From an uncultured Verrucomicrobiota bacterium (lineage in GTDB: Bacteria > Verrucomicrobiota > Verrucomicrobiia > Opitutales > Opitutaceae), in assembly GCA_903856725.1 (NCBI GenBank), contig CAIOCT010000031.1:60708-124707 (forward strand): a stretch of 64,000 bases of DNA, in the 5' to 3' direction. The position numbers were made by a program, and so were the translations under genes. Shown one piece after another: positions 26,539 through 34,894 of the stretch. The notes under the pieces were generated by a model. That model worked only from the letters and a program-made list of their open reading frames with translations, was not told where the DNA came from and did no database searches. Each line of letters begins with the position of its first letter. The stretch's first letter is position 1.

Positions 26539-27369
26539 ATGACCCTGAGCCTTAAAGAAGCCGCCCGCCTCAATGGGCGGATCATTTACTTGGAGCTGCT
26601 GGTGCTCGCGCTTTCGCTTTACTCGCTGGGGGCACTCACCGCCGACTTGCTACTCACCCTTGATCCGGCGACGCATCAATTGCTTCGGCGCATCGATGAT
26701 ATTATCTGCGGAATCTTCCTGATCGATTTCGCCGTCCACCTAGCACTAGCCCCCTCGAAAAAAGATTTTCTCCGCTGGGGCTGGATCGATTTGCTATCGA
26801 GTATTCCCGAAATTAGCTGGCTCCGCTGGGGCCGAACGTTCCCGATTTTTCGCATTCTGCGGGCGTTGCGTTCCGTCCAAGCCGTCGGTGAACACGTCCG
26901 GACTGATCGTGCACGGGGGACGTTCGTGCTGGTCGGCTTGATGTCACTGATCGCTGTACTTTTCGCCACGATTGCCGTCTACGAACTCGAATACCAGGTG
27001 CCGAGCGCTAATATCCGGAATGGCGGCGATGCGTTGTGGTGGGCTTTTGCTACCATTACCACGATCGGTTACGGCGACCACTACCCCGTTACTTTTGGAG
27101 GACGCACGGTGGCGGTGGTGCTGGTGATCTTTGGCCTTAGCTTCTTCGGCACCTTCACCGCTTATGTCGCTAGCTTTTTCTTAGAAAAAGCCCAGTTAAA
27201 GGAAGAGTCTGAGCTGCATCATCTCATTCTTGAAGTGCGCCGACTGCGGGAGAAAATCGAAATTCTCGAGGCGGGCCAACCCCACCAAAAACTCAACCCG
27301 TCGGATGGGGCAACTTTGTCCGCCAAATCTTCGGGGACTGACCCGTTACGCGGCGAAAAACGCGGTTGA
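26539..27369 (+). CDS. Voltage-gated-like potassium channel
   Basis: A 276-residue inner-membrane ion channel of the Kv superfamily. Six membrane segments are visible. S1 spans about 15-37 and S2/S3 about 50-92. An S4-like helix, FRILRALRSVQ, has arginines every third residue. S5 is about 126-148. The pore helix with selectivity filter TIGYGD is at residues 175-180, and S6 is about 190-215. The cytoplasmic C-terminus (216-246) is Leu/Glu/Lys-rich and predicted coiled coil (ELHHLILEVRRLREKIEILEAG), likely a tetramer zipper. No ligand-binding domain is present. Its 3' end overlaps the convergent regulator gene by 77 bases. Confidence 0.9.
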   Translation: MTLSLKEAARLNGRIIYLELLVLALSLYSLGALTADLLLTLDPATHQLLRRIDDIICGIFLIDFAVHLALAPSKKDFLRWGWIDLLSSIPEISWLRWGRTFPIFRILRALRSVQAVGEHVRTDRARGTFVLVGLMSLIAVLFATIAVYELEYQVPSANIRNGGDALWWAFATITTIGYGDHYPVTFGGRTVAVVLVIFGLSFFGTFTAYVASFFLEKAQLKEESELHHLILEVRRLREKIEILEAGQPHQKLNPSDGATLSAKSSGTDPLRGEKRG

Positions 27370-28240
27370 ACTGAGAAAGTGACTGGAAGCCAGTCTCATA
27401 AGCTACTTCGCTAATTCGCTTGTGCGGATTCAGCAGCAGATTTTTTACCTTCTCGATCCTCATCCGAGCGACGTAATCAGTGAACGTTAGCCCCGTTGCG
27501 CGCTTAAATATTTTGCAGAAATAAAAGGCACTCATATTAACCGCGCCCGCCACTTGGCGCAGGGAAACTTCTTCATTTTGATGCTCAGCGATGTAGGCCT
27601 TGGCGCGCGTGACCATTGGCGATTCCACCTGCTCAGCTGAAACCATGAGTTGGTTGCTGAGTGAGGCCAAATGTTGCGCAAAAATAGCCAGCAAGCGCAG
27701 GACCGCCTCGTATTGCTTCTTATCCAGCACGCGGGTCTGGAAATAAGCCTCTTCGAGTTGCTTCAAATCAACCTGGGTGCCCCAGTTAATTAAATCACGA
27801 GCCGCTTTCTTGAATTCTAATTTACTGGGCTCGTGCAGCAAAATTTGCCCCGTTTGCAAAAAGGCAACGAGGTTGTCCCCCACCCGTACCGGTACAGCGG
27901 AATCACAGAGTCCCGCAAAACACTTGAGCGTCTTCGGCTCCATTTGCGCCTGTTCCTCGACTTTGCGCTGGAGCTGGAGACAAGCGGCGCAGGAGTGATT
28001 GGAATTGGCCATCAAAGCACAGAAAGGGTTCTCCTTAGGATCTTTCTGGAAAGGTAAATCAAAAGATTCAATCGCCCGGAGATTGATCGGCAGGCCAGTA
28101 GTATCTCGAAAAGCCTTTTCGTAATCGCGATAGACTTCTGAGTGTTTCAACTGCTCGACAACTGCGCGACTGCGCTTGATTCGGGCTTCAGGATTAGGCA
28201 CGGGGGCATCAAAAATGACAGACTGACGGGGTGCAAACAT
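27293..28240 (-). CDS. PocR-domain AraC-family transcriptional regulator
   Basis: A 315-residue DNA-binding protein. Residues about 40-180 form a PocR ligand-sensing domain, seen in the CALMANSNHSCAACLQLQ cysteine motif and the KCFAGLCDSAVPVRVGDNLVAFL block. The C-terminal 100 residues carry two AraC helix-turn-helix units (VSLRQVAGAVNMSAFYFCKIFKRATGLTFTDYV and ISEVAYETGFQSLSQFNRVFRRVTGQSP). PocR domains bind small molecules such as 1,2-propanediol in Salmonella; the ligand here is unknown. The likely start is the ATG at 28238-28240; a TTG lies three codons upstream. Its tail overlaps the channel gene tail-to-tail. A 15-bp palindrome lies 26 bases upstream and could be an autoregulatory site. 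Confidence 0.88.
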   Translation of the reverse strand: MFAPRQSVIFDAPVPNPEARIKRSRAVVEQLKHSEVYRDYEKAFRDTTGLPINLRAIESFDLPFQKDPKENPFCALMANSNHSCAACLQLQRKVEEQAQMEPKTLKCFAGLCDSAVPVRVGDNLVAFLQTGQILLHEPSKLEFKKAARDLINWGTQVDLKQLEEAYFQTRVLDKKQYEAVLRLLAIFAQHLASLSNQLMVSAEQVESPMVTRAKAYIAEHQNEEVSLRQVAGAVNMSAFYFCKIFKRATGLTFTDYVARMRIEKVKNLLLNPHKRISEVAYETGFQSLSQFNRVFRRVTGQSPKIWRTKLPHPTG

Positions 28241-28265
28241 CTTCCGCAATTCTTTGTGTGGAAAT

Positions 28266-28280
28266 CCCTGACGGTCAGGG
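28266..28280. promoter_or_regulatory. Perfect 15-bp palindrome upstream of the AraC-type regulator
   Basis: CCCTGAC-G-GTCAGGG is a perfect inverted repeat with a one-base centre, so it is better suited to a protein dimer than to a hairpin. It lies 26 bases before the regulator ATG and about 200 bases before the ribonucleotide reductase. A G/C-rich stretch follows directly. Confidence 0.4.
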
Positions 28281-28481
28281 CCCGGGCCTGCGCCCCGTGA
28301 TCAAAGATGATTTTTTAGGCAAAAAAACGCCCCTGATTGTAAATGAGTTCCACGCATTTGGTTCTTAACAAAATGAACGAGAGCCCAAACCAAGAACAAA
28401 TAATGCGCAGAAATTTCCATCATTTAGCAACGGATGGTTAGCGCAATCACGAGGAGTCAGCTAAGATTAATTTTCATCCCC

Positions 28482-30974
28482 ATGACTCACGCCACCGCCA
28501 ACTTACTCGCCAAATTTAACCCGCGCCCCTCTACGCTGACCACAATCGCGCTCGCCGATCGCTGCGTCCTCAAGCGTGACGGCCGGACCGCCCCTTGGGA
28601 CGAGGCAAAAATAATCCGCGCCATCGCACTCGCTTATTACGAGGTCCAGCAGGGCACGACCGAGAACCCCCAGCGGGATAATCCCTCCGCCCACTACGGC
28701 CTGAAGCCTGACTCTTTTCACCGCGTCCAGCGAATCGCCGCGCGGGTTGCCTTGATGCTCGAACTTTATTATCGATCAGGTCGACACCCGACGATTGAGC
28801 AAATTCAAGACAATGTAGAAAAAGCCATTGCGGCGGAGGGCGACTGGGAAGTAGCCCGCGCATTCATTATTTATCGCGAACACCAAGCGGCGCACCGCTT
28901 GAATCATTACGATGAAAATGGCCTGCGCGATTACATTGCTTGCGCCAAATATGCTCGCCACCGTGCGGATCTTGGTCGGCGCGAAACTTTCACTGAAGCC
29001 GCGCGCCGTGTGCTGGGGATGCATCTGCAACATTTCTCCAGCCGACTTGCGCTCCGCGTACCCGCTCCGGGCGAAGACTCACCCGCGCTACCGGGCGATC
29101 GACGCTTTTTGGCGGAATGGTTATCGGGAGGAACCTTAGCTGACGCCATGCATCGTGCCTTTGGCGCCGTGGGCCAGAAGCTCGTCCTGCCCTCTATGCG
29201 CTCGCTGCAATTTGGCGGTGAAGCCATTCTGCGCAATCACGCTCGGCTATTTAATTGTGCATTTAGTTCAGTCGATCGCGTCGAATTTTTTCGTGAATAT
29301 CTTTTTCTGCTACTCGCGGGCACCGGCTGCGGCTTTTCGGTGCAACGTCATCATATTGCCTGCCTCCCCACCTTCCCAATCCGCCGCGAAGAAATGGAGC
29401 TGGCCGTGCAACACCATACCGTAGCGGATACCATCGAGGGCTGGGCCGAGGCGCTGCACCTCCTGGTGCGGAGTCACCTCGAGGATTTTAAAATAGAATT
29501 TAATTTTTCCTTGGTACGAGCCCGCGGGGCCGCGCTGCGCACTTCGGGGGGGAAAGCGCCGGGCCACCTCCCGCTCAAACAATCCTTGATCGATATTGAG
29601 GCAATTCTCACCGGCGCCGCGGGCCGCCAACTCCGGCCGATTGAGGTCTATGATATTTGTATGTTCGCCGCTCGTTCCGTGCTGAGCGGCGGCATTCGCC
29701 GGTCGGCCACAATCTGTCTTTTTTCACCCGACGATCAAGAGATGATGGCCGCTAAAACAGGTAATTGGTTTGAAAAATATCCCCAGCGCTCCGCTTCCAA
29801 TAACTCTGCGGTCGTTTCCCGTGCGGAACCAGATGACACGCTCTTCCGGCGACTGTTCGCTGCACAAAAAGAATTCGGTGAACCCGGTTTCTATTTTGCG
29901 GAACATCCCGACTATGGCTGCAACCCCTGCTGTGAAATCGGTCTGCATCCAGTCATTGAAGGCGCCCTAGACGAGGTGGAAACAGCCCAACTGCGCGCAC
30001 TTGGCTATGCAGGGGCGCTGGATGCGACGACGCGACTCAGTGGCTGGCAGATGTGCAATCTCACCACGATTAATGGAGCGATCATTAAGACCGTCGATGA
30101 TTTCCTGATCGCGTGTATTCATGCTGCCGTGATTGGCACCTTGCAGGCGGCTTACACAGATATCCCTTATCTTGGGCCGGTCACTCAGTATCTCAACGAA
30201 CGCGATGCGCTACTCGGAGTTTCCATTTGTGGTTTCATGGACAATCCAGAAATTTTGTTTAACCCCACGGTTTTAGAACGGGGGGCCCGGCTCTGCCGAG
30301 CGGCCAATCAAATTATCGCGACGGTTATCGGTATCCGCCCGGCAGCGCGTGTAACCTGCGTCAAGCCTGAGGGCACCGCCTCCTTACTCCTCGGGGCGGC
30401 TTCCGGGATTCACCCCCATCATGCGCGGCATTATTTCCGACGCGTACAGGCGAACCGCCGCGATCCTGTGTATCGTCACCTCCAGGCGACGAACCCCCAC
30501 CTCACTGAGGTTTCAGTTTATCGCCCCAACACGGATGACGTCATCACTTTTGCCGTGGAAGCCCCGGCTCATGCTATTTTGCGCGATGATCTCACGGCGC
30601 TCGATTTCCTCCATTTCGTACAAATCGCCCAACAGCATTGGGTGCTCAATGGCGAAGCCCCCATCACCCGCTCGCCGGGCCTGCATCACAACGTCTCGAA
30701 CACTTGCACCGTTAAGGCAGAAGAATGGGACGCGGTTGCTCATTTTATTTGGGAACATCGAGCGCACTTCACCGGCGTAGCCTTGCTGGGCCATGACGGG
30801 GACAAGCGCTACGCCCAAGCTCCGCGGGAGGCGGTCCTTACTGAAGATGACATCGCCAAGTGGAACCGGCTAAAATACATACCGGTAGATTATACCCAGC
30901 TGAGCGAAAAATCAGACGAAACTGCCCTCAAAGAAGTAGCCGCGTGTGCCGGTGGAGCCTGCGAGCTGACCTAG
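28482..30974 (+). CDS. Class II (adenosylcobalamin-dependent) ribonucleotide reductase
   Basis: Reduces ribonucleotides to deoxyribonucleotides using a cobalamin-generated thiyl radical, probably as a monomer of the RTPR type (830 aa). An N-terminal ATP-cone-like region (CVLKRDGRTAPWDEAKIIRAI) precedes the barrel. Barrel landmarks are LFNCAFSSVDR (first redox Cys), GTGCGFSVQR, the thiyl-radical Cys block GCNPCCEIGL, WQMCNLTTIN with the partner Cys, and CVKPEGTASLLLGAASGIHPHHARHYFRRV. The C-terminus CAGGACEL is the swinging redox pair. No class I beta subunit lies nearby. I prefer the ATG at 28482; an ATG at 28434 adds 16 residues. No cobalamin riboswitch was seen upstream. Confidence 0.88.
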   Translation: MTHATANLLAKFNPRPSTLTTIALADRCVLKRDGRTAPWDEAKIIRAIALAYYEVQQGTTENPQRDNPSAHYGLKPDSFHRVQRIAARVALMLELYYRSGRHPTIEQIQDNVEKAIAAEGDWEVARAFIIYREHQAAHRLNHYDENGLRDYIACAKYARHRADLGRRETFTEAARRVLGMHLQHFSSRLALRVPAPGEDSPALPGDRRFLAEWLSGGTLADAMHRAFGAVGQKLVLPSMRSLQFGGEAILRNHARLFNCAFSSVDRVEFFREYLFLLLAGTGCGFSVQRHHIACLPTFPIRREEMELAVQHHTVADTIEGWAEALHLLVRSHLEDFKIEFNFSLVRARGAALRTSGGKAPGHLPLKQSLIDIEAILTGAAGRQLRPIEVYDICMFAARSVLSGGIRRSATICLFSPDDQEMMAAKTGNWFEKYPQRSASNNSAVVSRAEPDDTLFRRLFAAQKEFGEPGFYFAEHPDYGCNPCCEIGLHPVIEGALDEVETAQLRALGYAGALDATTRLSGWQMCNLTTINGAIIKTVDDFLIACIHAAVIGTLQAAYTDIPYLGPVTQYLNERDALLGVSICGFMDNPEILFNPTVLERGARLCRAANQIIATVIGIRPAARVTCVKPEGTASLLLGAASGIHPHHARHYFRRVQANRRDPVYRHLQATNPHLTEVSVYRPNTDDVITFAVEAPAHAILRDDLTALDFLHFVQIAQQHWVLNGEAPITRSPGLHHNVSNTCTVKAEEWDAVAHFIWEHRAHFTGVALLGHDGDKRYAQAPREAVLTEDDIAKWNRLKYIPVDYTQLSEKSDETALKEVAACAGGACELT

Positions 30975-31099
30975 CCTGAGCAGAGAGTAAGTGCGTCCAT
31001 TAAGTCGGCTCAGCGGGCGGCCTGATTGCAAGCTTCCGTTTTTAAGTGTTACCTAGAGCGGGAGGGTTGCGCCGCTCACCAAGCAAACGCAGGCAAGAT

Positions 31100-31603
31100 A
31101 TGCCTTATATTGGCTATAAAATGCAGAGCCTGAACCACCCCGCGGAGGCATACTATGCCTTCATGCAAGAAGAATTCATCCGCACCCTCCAAGCGGAACG
31201 GAAGCAAATATGCGCTCGGTGGGAAGTGTTCTTGCGCATAGAGCGCGTTAACAGCCCACTCGCTAACCCCGACACGCTGGTCTATTTATTTGATCAGACG
31301 CTGGACGAGGTTTTTGAGCGCCTGGCTGATCCACTCACCCGCCGTTCGTCCGCGCAGCTCGCTGAGGTCAGTGACAAGAACCCACTCGTAGCCTATTACA
31401 AAGCGGGCGAACAAGCTTTACTCGAAGCGCTCATTCAGGCTCAGGCAAAATCGCCAACGCTCGATCCGAAGTGGCGTGATACGGATTTGGCCAAGTTGAA
31501 ACTCGTGTTACGGACGATAGCGCGCCGTGAGATCGTGGCGTGGGAGGGCATTTGCCGACTAGAAAAAAGCCCCCGTCAAGGGGCACCCTCCTCTAGCAAT
31601 TAA
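31100..31603 (+). CDS. Hypothetical helical protein
   Basis: A 167-residue soluble protein I do not recognise. It has no signal peptide or membrane segment. Predicted secondary structure is almost all helical: an amphipathic N-terminal region (YYAFMQEEFIRTLQAERKQICARWEVFLRIERV), then PDTLVYLFDQTLDEVFERLADP and a long C-terminal pair of helices ending in a basic, Ser-rich tail. The LVYLFDQTLDEVF segment recalls helical N-terminal domains of RsbR-type or sensor proteins, but only weakly. The ATG at 31100 follows an AGG-containing stretch; a GTG at 31046 would lengthen it. It converges on the signalling operon with a 14-base gap. Confidence 0.65.
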   Translation: MPYIGYKMQSLNHPAEAYYAFMQEEFIRTLQAERKQICARWEVFLRIERVNSPLANPDTLVYLFDQTLDEVFERLADPLTRRSSAQLAEVSDKNPLVAYYKAGEQALLEALIQAQAKSPTLDPKWRDTDLAKLKLVLRTIARREIVAWEGICRLEKSPRQGAPSSSN

Positions 31604-31617
31604 ATGATCTAACGAAT

Positions 31618-32217
31618 TCAGCGAGCGCGGTTTTTAGCTAACTGATCAGGATCACGTTCAGGGAGATCTGTTTTGACCACGGTGTAAACTGTCCGGTGCC
31701 GACCTTCGACATAGCTGTAGGTATATTCGGTAACGATAGACCAATTTCTCTCGAAAGAATCGGCGACCTTGCTGGCGATTTGCCGCAGACTAGACCCACT
31801 GCGCTCTAGATTAAAAGAGTACTTGCGGTTATTGAAATCGAGGTACCCCTTTTTTTCCGCCACGTAACAGATCACATGATTAATCCGCGTCCCGACGAGT
31901 TCGACGCGGATGATGCGAGTCTGGAAGCCCTGTCGGCTCAAAATATGATTAGCCAAGACGGCGTAATCATCGCAGTCCCCAGAACGATTTTTCAAAAAAG
32001 CCTCGGGGGCCTGAATGTACGGAGAATAGTCGTACGAAAAATCTCGAAAAAGATCGGCAAAATGCCCCGGAGTTAGGTTGGGCTCAGCCTCGAGTTCTTT
32101 CAGCCCAAATTGGTCGGTGGGTTGCAGCGCAGTGGCGCTCAATCCCATGCAGCCAAAGGCGAGCCCCACCGCACGGCGCCACCACCAACCCGCGCGGCGT
32201 TGGATTCTTGCGACCAT
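31618..32217 (-). CDS. Exported transglutaminase-like cysteine protein
   Basis: A 199-residue protein with an Arg/Trp-rich signal sequence (RRAGWWWRRAVGLAFGCMGLSATA), then a transglutaminase-like/papain fold. The catalytic triad is readable: Cys82 in SGDCDDYAVLANHIL, His114 in INHVICYV and Asp127 in YLDFNN. Such bacterial proteins can act as periplasmic cysteine proteases or peptidoglycan-linked enzymes; the substrate here is unknown. I use the ATG at 32215-32217; a TTG nine codons upstream overlaps the preceding gene. It is the last gene of a five-gene signalling operon, which suggests an envelope output or sensor-modulating role. Confidence 0.75.
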   Translation of the reverse strand: MVARIQRRAGWWWRRAVGLAFGCMGLSATALQPTDQFGLKELEAEPNLTPGHFADLFRDFSYDYSPYIQAPEAFLKNRSGDCDDYAVLANHILSRQGFQTRIIRVELVGTRINHVICYVAEKKGYLDFNNRKYSFNLERSGSSLRQIASKVADSFERNWSIVTEYTYSYVEGRHRTVYTVVKTDLPERDPDQLAKNRAR

Positions 32218-32227
32218 AGGAGGTGAT

Positions 32228-32599
32228 TTATTGAGCCGGTCCAATCAGCCGCTGAACTTCCGCCACGACCGCAGAAAGCGGGCCGGTTTTCTCCATGTAA
32301 GCTGAGACCTGAGCCCCCACCGTTTCGCGCACAATTTTGGGATCCATCAACACTCCCGTCAGGAGAATCACCGGCGTCCACTGCCTGATGGCGTGCAACT
32401 GGGCGATGATTTCTAAACCATCGGCTGCCTGCAGCTGAAGATCAGAGATAATTAAATCGGGCGCCTCGGCCCGAACCGCGGCTAAGGCCTCTTCCAGTGT
32501 CGCCACCGAGCGCATGCGGTAACCATGAATCGCGAGTACATCCGCCACGATGGCACGGATCGGCTCTTCATCGTCAATATGCAGAATGTTTTTACTCAT
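32228..32599 (-). CDS. Single-domain response regulator
   Basis: A 123-residue CheY-like receiver with no output domain. The acidic pocket is Asp9-Asp10 (ILHIDDEEP), the phospho-acceptor is Asp53 (LIISDLQLQ), the Thr switch lies in VILLTGVL and the conserved Lys in YMEKTG. It probably acts as a phosphate shuttle or diffusible output for the kinases encoded upstream in the same operon. Its ATG lies inside the end of the CHASE3-PAS gene (8-base overlap), so translation is probably coupled. The longer frame through a more distant upstream start is unlikely. Confidence 0.9.
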   Translation of the reverse strand: MSKNILHIDDEEPIRAIVADVLAIHGYRMRSVATLEEALAAVRAEAPDLIISDLQLQAADGLEIIAQLHAIRQWTPVILLTGVLMDPKIVRETVGAQVSAYMEKTGPLSAVVAEVQRLIGPAQ

Positions 32600-33752
32600 G
32601 GATAGAAAGTGTTGGCGGGTTAGACAAAGGCGTGACTTGCACGACAGCGACACCGCCCACGACTTTATCTTGATCGCGCAAGGGGATCAGCGTGAGTCGG
32701 CCAGGCAACCGGCGTTCGCCCACGCCGAGGACTAATACAGGATAATCGCGCACCTCGCGCCCTTCATGCAGAGCCCGCATGAGCAAGTCAGGCTCCAGAG
32801 GATCCGCATTCGCCAAGACCACAATGTGCGCCAAGGGCTTGGTTAAAATTGTATTATCCGCCCGCCCGGAACGGTGGCCGACGGCGGGATTAATGCGCGT
32901 CACGGTTAAAATCTTCGTGAGCACAAAAACCAGATCGTGCACGGAATCGATAATCAGATGATTGTACCGAATTTGATGCTCTTGAGAGAGAATCGTCCAC
33001 CTCCGCTCCAAGCCCTCGACACGCAGCAACGCATTGGCGGCCTGCAGATCTGCCGTGCGAATTTTCACCTTATCCTCCAACTGGGCGTTGGCGGCCTGCA
33101 GTGCGTTGGCGGCGCGCCGGCGCGCGGCCAGATCGTCACGGATCAACCATGCGACCGCAGCCAGTGATAATAAATTAAGCAAGATGCCCACCCCGACGAC
33201 CCAGCGGGTCATCTGCGCCTGCAGGTACGAGACATGATCGCGCTCGCCCAATAAATCAAATTGCTCATCGCGCAGCTGGGCCAATTCGCGCTCCAACGTC
33301 GTCGTGGCGGTCGAGCCAGCATCAGCGGCCAAGAGCACCTTCACTTTTTCTGGCTGATCACCTGTGCGGGCCGCCCAGAGCGACTGCGCCCACACCTCCC
33401 GAGCGTGAATTTGATTTTCAATGCGCTCCAAAGCCGCTTGAGCGGCAGGGATGTCCCGGGTGAGAGCTTTAGCGCTATCTAAATGTTCGGCCAGCTGATC
33501 AAAGGTACCCCGGGCCGCCGCGAGATCACGGGGATCGCCCGTTAAAGCATACGCATGCGTTCGACCCTCAGCTTGCTGCAATCGCGCAATCATATGCTCA
33601 AATTGATAAATTGTAGCATGCGAGTGGTTCACCCAATCACTGGTTGCGACCGAGCGATTGATGGTCCGCAGAGCGTAAGCGGCCATGGCCGCCAAGACGA
33701 CCACGCTGACAGCAAAGAGCGCGAAAATACGGGTGAGGATATTATCTTTCAA
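32592..33752 (-). CDS. CHASE3-PAS membrane sensor lacking a kinase domain
   Basis: A 386-residue two-span membrane protein. TM1 is at residues 7-27. A four-helix CHASE3-type periplasmic domain (about 30-180) contains the family-like EHMIARLQQAEGRTHAYALTGDP block. TM2 is about 184-205, followed by a coiled coil of repeated ANALQAANAQLEDKV type (about 212-250) and a PAS-like domain (about 262-378, VLVLGVGERRLPGRLTLIPLRD). No DHp, ATPase, GGDEF or methyl-accepting segment follows. It starts with TTG, whose last two bases overlap the TGA of the upstream gene; the first ATG would remove most of TM1. It may pass its signal to the neighbouring REC-kinase by protein contact. Confidence 0.75.
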   Translation of the reverse strand: MKDNILTRIFALFAVSVVVLAAMAAYALRTINRSVATSDWVNHSHATIYQFEHMIARLQQAEGRTHAYALTGDPRDLAAARGTFDQLAEHLDSAKALTRDIPAAQAALERIENQIHAREVWAQSLWAARTGDQPEKVKVLLAADAGSTATTTLERELAQLRDEQFDLLGERDHVSYLQAQMTRWVVGVGILLNLLSLAAVAWLIRDDLAARRRAANALQAANAQLEDKVKIRTADLQAANALLRVEGLERRWTILSQEHQIRYNHLIIDSVHDLVFVLTKILTVTRINPAVGHRSGRADNTILTKPLAHIVVLANADPLEPDLLMRALHEGREVRDYPVLVLGVGERRLPGRLTLIPLRDQDKVVGGVAVVQVTPLSNPPTLSIHE

Positions 33753-34894
33753 GAGGGAGAGGGGGCCAGTACCGGCTCAAGAGGGGGACGCTTAAACCAA
33801 ATTTTAAATTCAGTCCCGTGGTTGTCCGGAAAGGTGGCGATATCGCGGCTCACCACCTCGATGGCTCCGCCATATTTTTTCATTAAACGAGCCATGAGCG
33901 GCATGCCGAACCCAGAGCCTTTCTGGCCATCGGTATCCGTCCGGCTGTTGCCGCGACTGATATCAAAAAGATGCTCTTGCACCGCAGGCGGCATGCCGAT
34001 GCCCCAATCCTTAAAACTCAAGCAAACCGCTTCCGCTTCAACGGTGGCCGAAAGCACGATTGCCCCACCGGGATGGGAAAACTTAATCGCGTTATCGAGC
34101 AAGTTACCCAGAATCGAACTCGTGAGAGAATAAGGTTCCGCTAAAATGACCGCCGCCGGCACCTCATTGGTGACCGTAATTTGTTTCGCGATTAATTTAT
34201 AATTGGCGAGCAACAGCGCCTCGGCCAATGCCGTTTGCAAGGATACCGCGCGCAGCGCTAACGGCTTGTCTTCCGCGTGACGCAAATCTCGCACGACGGA
34301 GGTCAGGCCAATGCCGTTGCGAACGGCCGCCGCAATAAACGGCAAATATTTAGCCAAACCAACTTCAGGCCGGAGCGTGATAATATCCATGGCCATGCTG
34401 AGTACGGAGAAATGGTTGCGCACATCATGGCTGATAATATGCAGCATCTCCTTGAGCTCGGTATTCTTTGTTTCAATTTCCCGTTGCTGGGCCCGTAGCA
34501 TCAGATGCGTTTTGACGCGCGGCAGTAATTCGGGCGGACGAAATGGCTTGGTGACGTAATCGTTCGCCCCGCATGCAAAGCCGACGACGATATCCTCGGT
34601 CTCATTTTTTGCGGTTAGGAAAATAATTGGCACATCGCGCGTGGCGGGCTGCGCCCGCAGGGTTCGGCACACGGCAAAGCCATCCATTTCCGGCATCATC
34701 ACATCGAGTAAGATGAGATCAATCGGCTCGCCGCTCGCACAGATCGCTAGGGCCTTCGCGCCGCGGTTGGCGATCTTGAGATCATAATAAGGCGAGAGCA
34801 TCGCTCGCAGCAGATCCAAGTTAGCCGGGGTATCATCCACGAGCAGGATCACAGGCCGTGGAGCAATGGGGGCGAAGGGAAAGGCGGAGGTCAT
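33749..34894 (-). CDS. Receiver-histidine kinase (REC-HisKA-HATPase)
   Basis: A 381-residue soluble protein. The N-terminal receiver (residues 14-130) has its phospho-acceptor at Asp64 (LILLDVMMPEMDG). A linker helix leads to a DHp domain with His156 in LHIISHDVRN. The C-terminal ATPase has N-box LGNLLDNAIKFS, G1 KDWGIGMPP and G2 GSGFGMPL. Kinases with an N-terminal receiver are typically controlled by another kinase, so it plausibly sits downstream of the hybrid kinase. It overlaps its neighbours by four bases on both sides (ATGA upstream, TTGA downstream). Confidence 0.9.
   Translation of the reverse strand: MTSAFPFAPIAPRPVILLVDDTPANLDLLRAMLSPYYDLKIANRGAKALAICASGEPIDLILLDVMMPEMDGFAVCRTLRAQPATRDVPIIFLTAKNETEDIVVGFACGANDYVTKPFRPPELLPRVKTHLMLRAQQREIETKNTELKEMLHIISHDVRNHFSVLSMAMDIITLRPEVGLAKYLPFIAAAVRNGIGLTSVVRDLRHAEDKPLALRAVSLQTALAEALLLANYKLIAKQITVTNEVPAAVILAEPYSLTSSILGNLLDNAIKFSHPGGAIVLSATVEAEAVCLSFKDWGIGMPPAVQEHLFDISRGNSRTDTDGQKGSGFGMPLMARLMKKYGGAIEVVSRDIATFPDNHGTEFKIWFKRPPLEPVLAPSPS

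Noticed and set aside
32205..32235. CACCTCCT sequence on the minus strand before the transglutaminase-like ATG, resembling the 16S 3' end
   Set aside because: It is the anti-Shine-Dalgarno sequence rather than a ribosome-binding site, and it is short enough to be chance.
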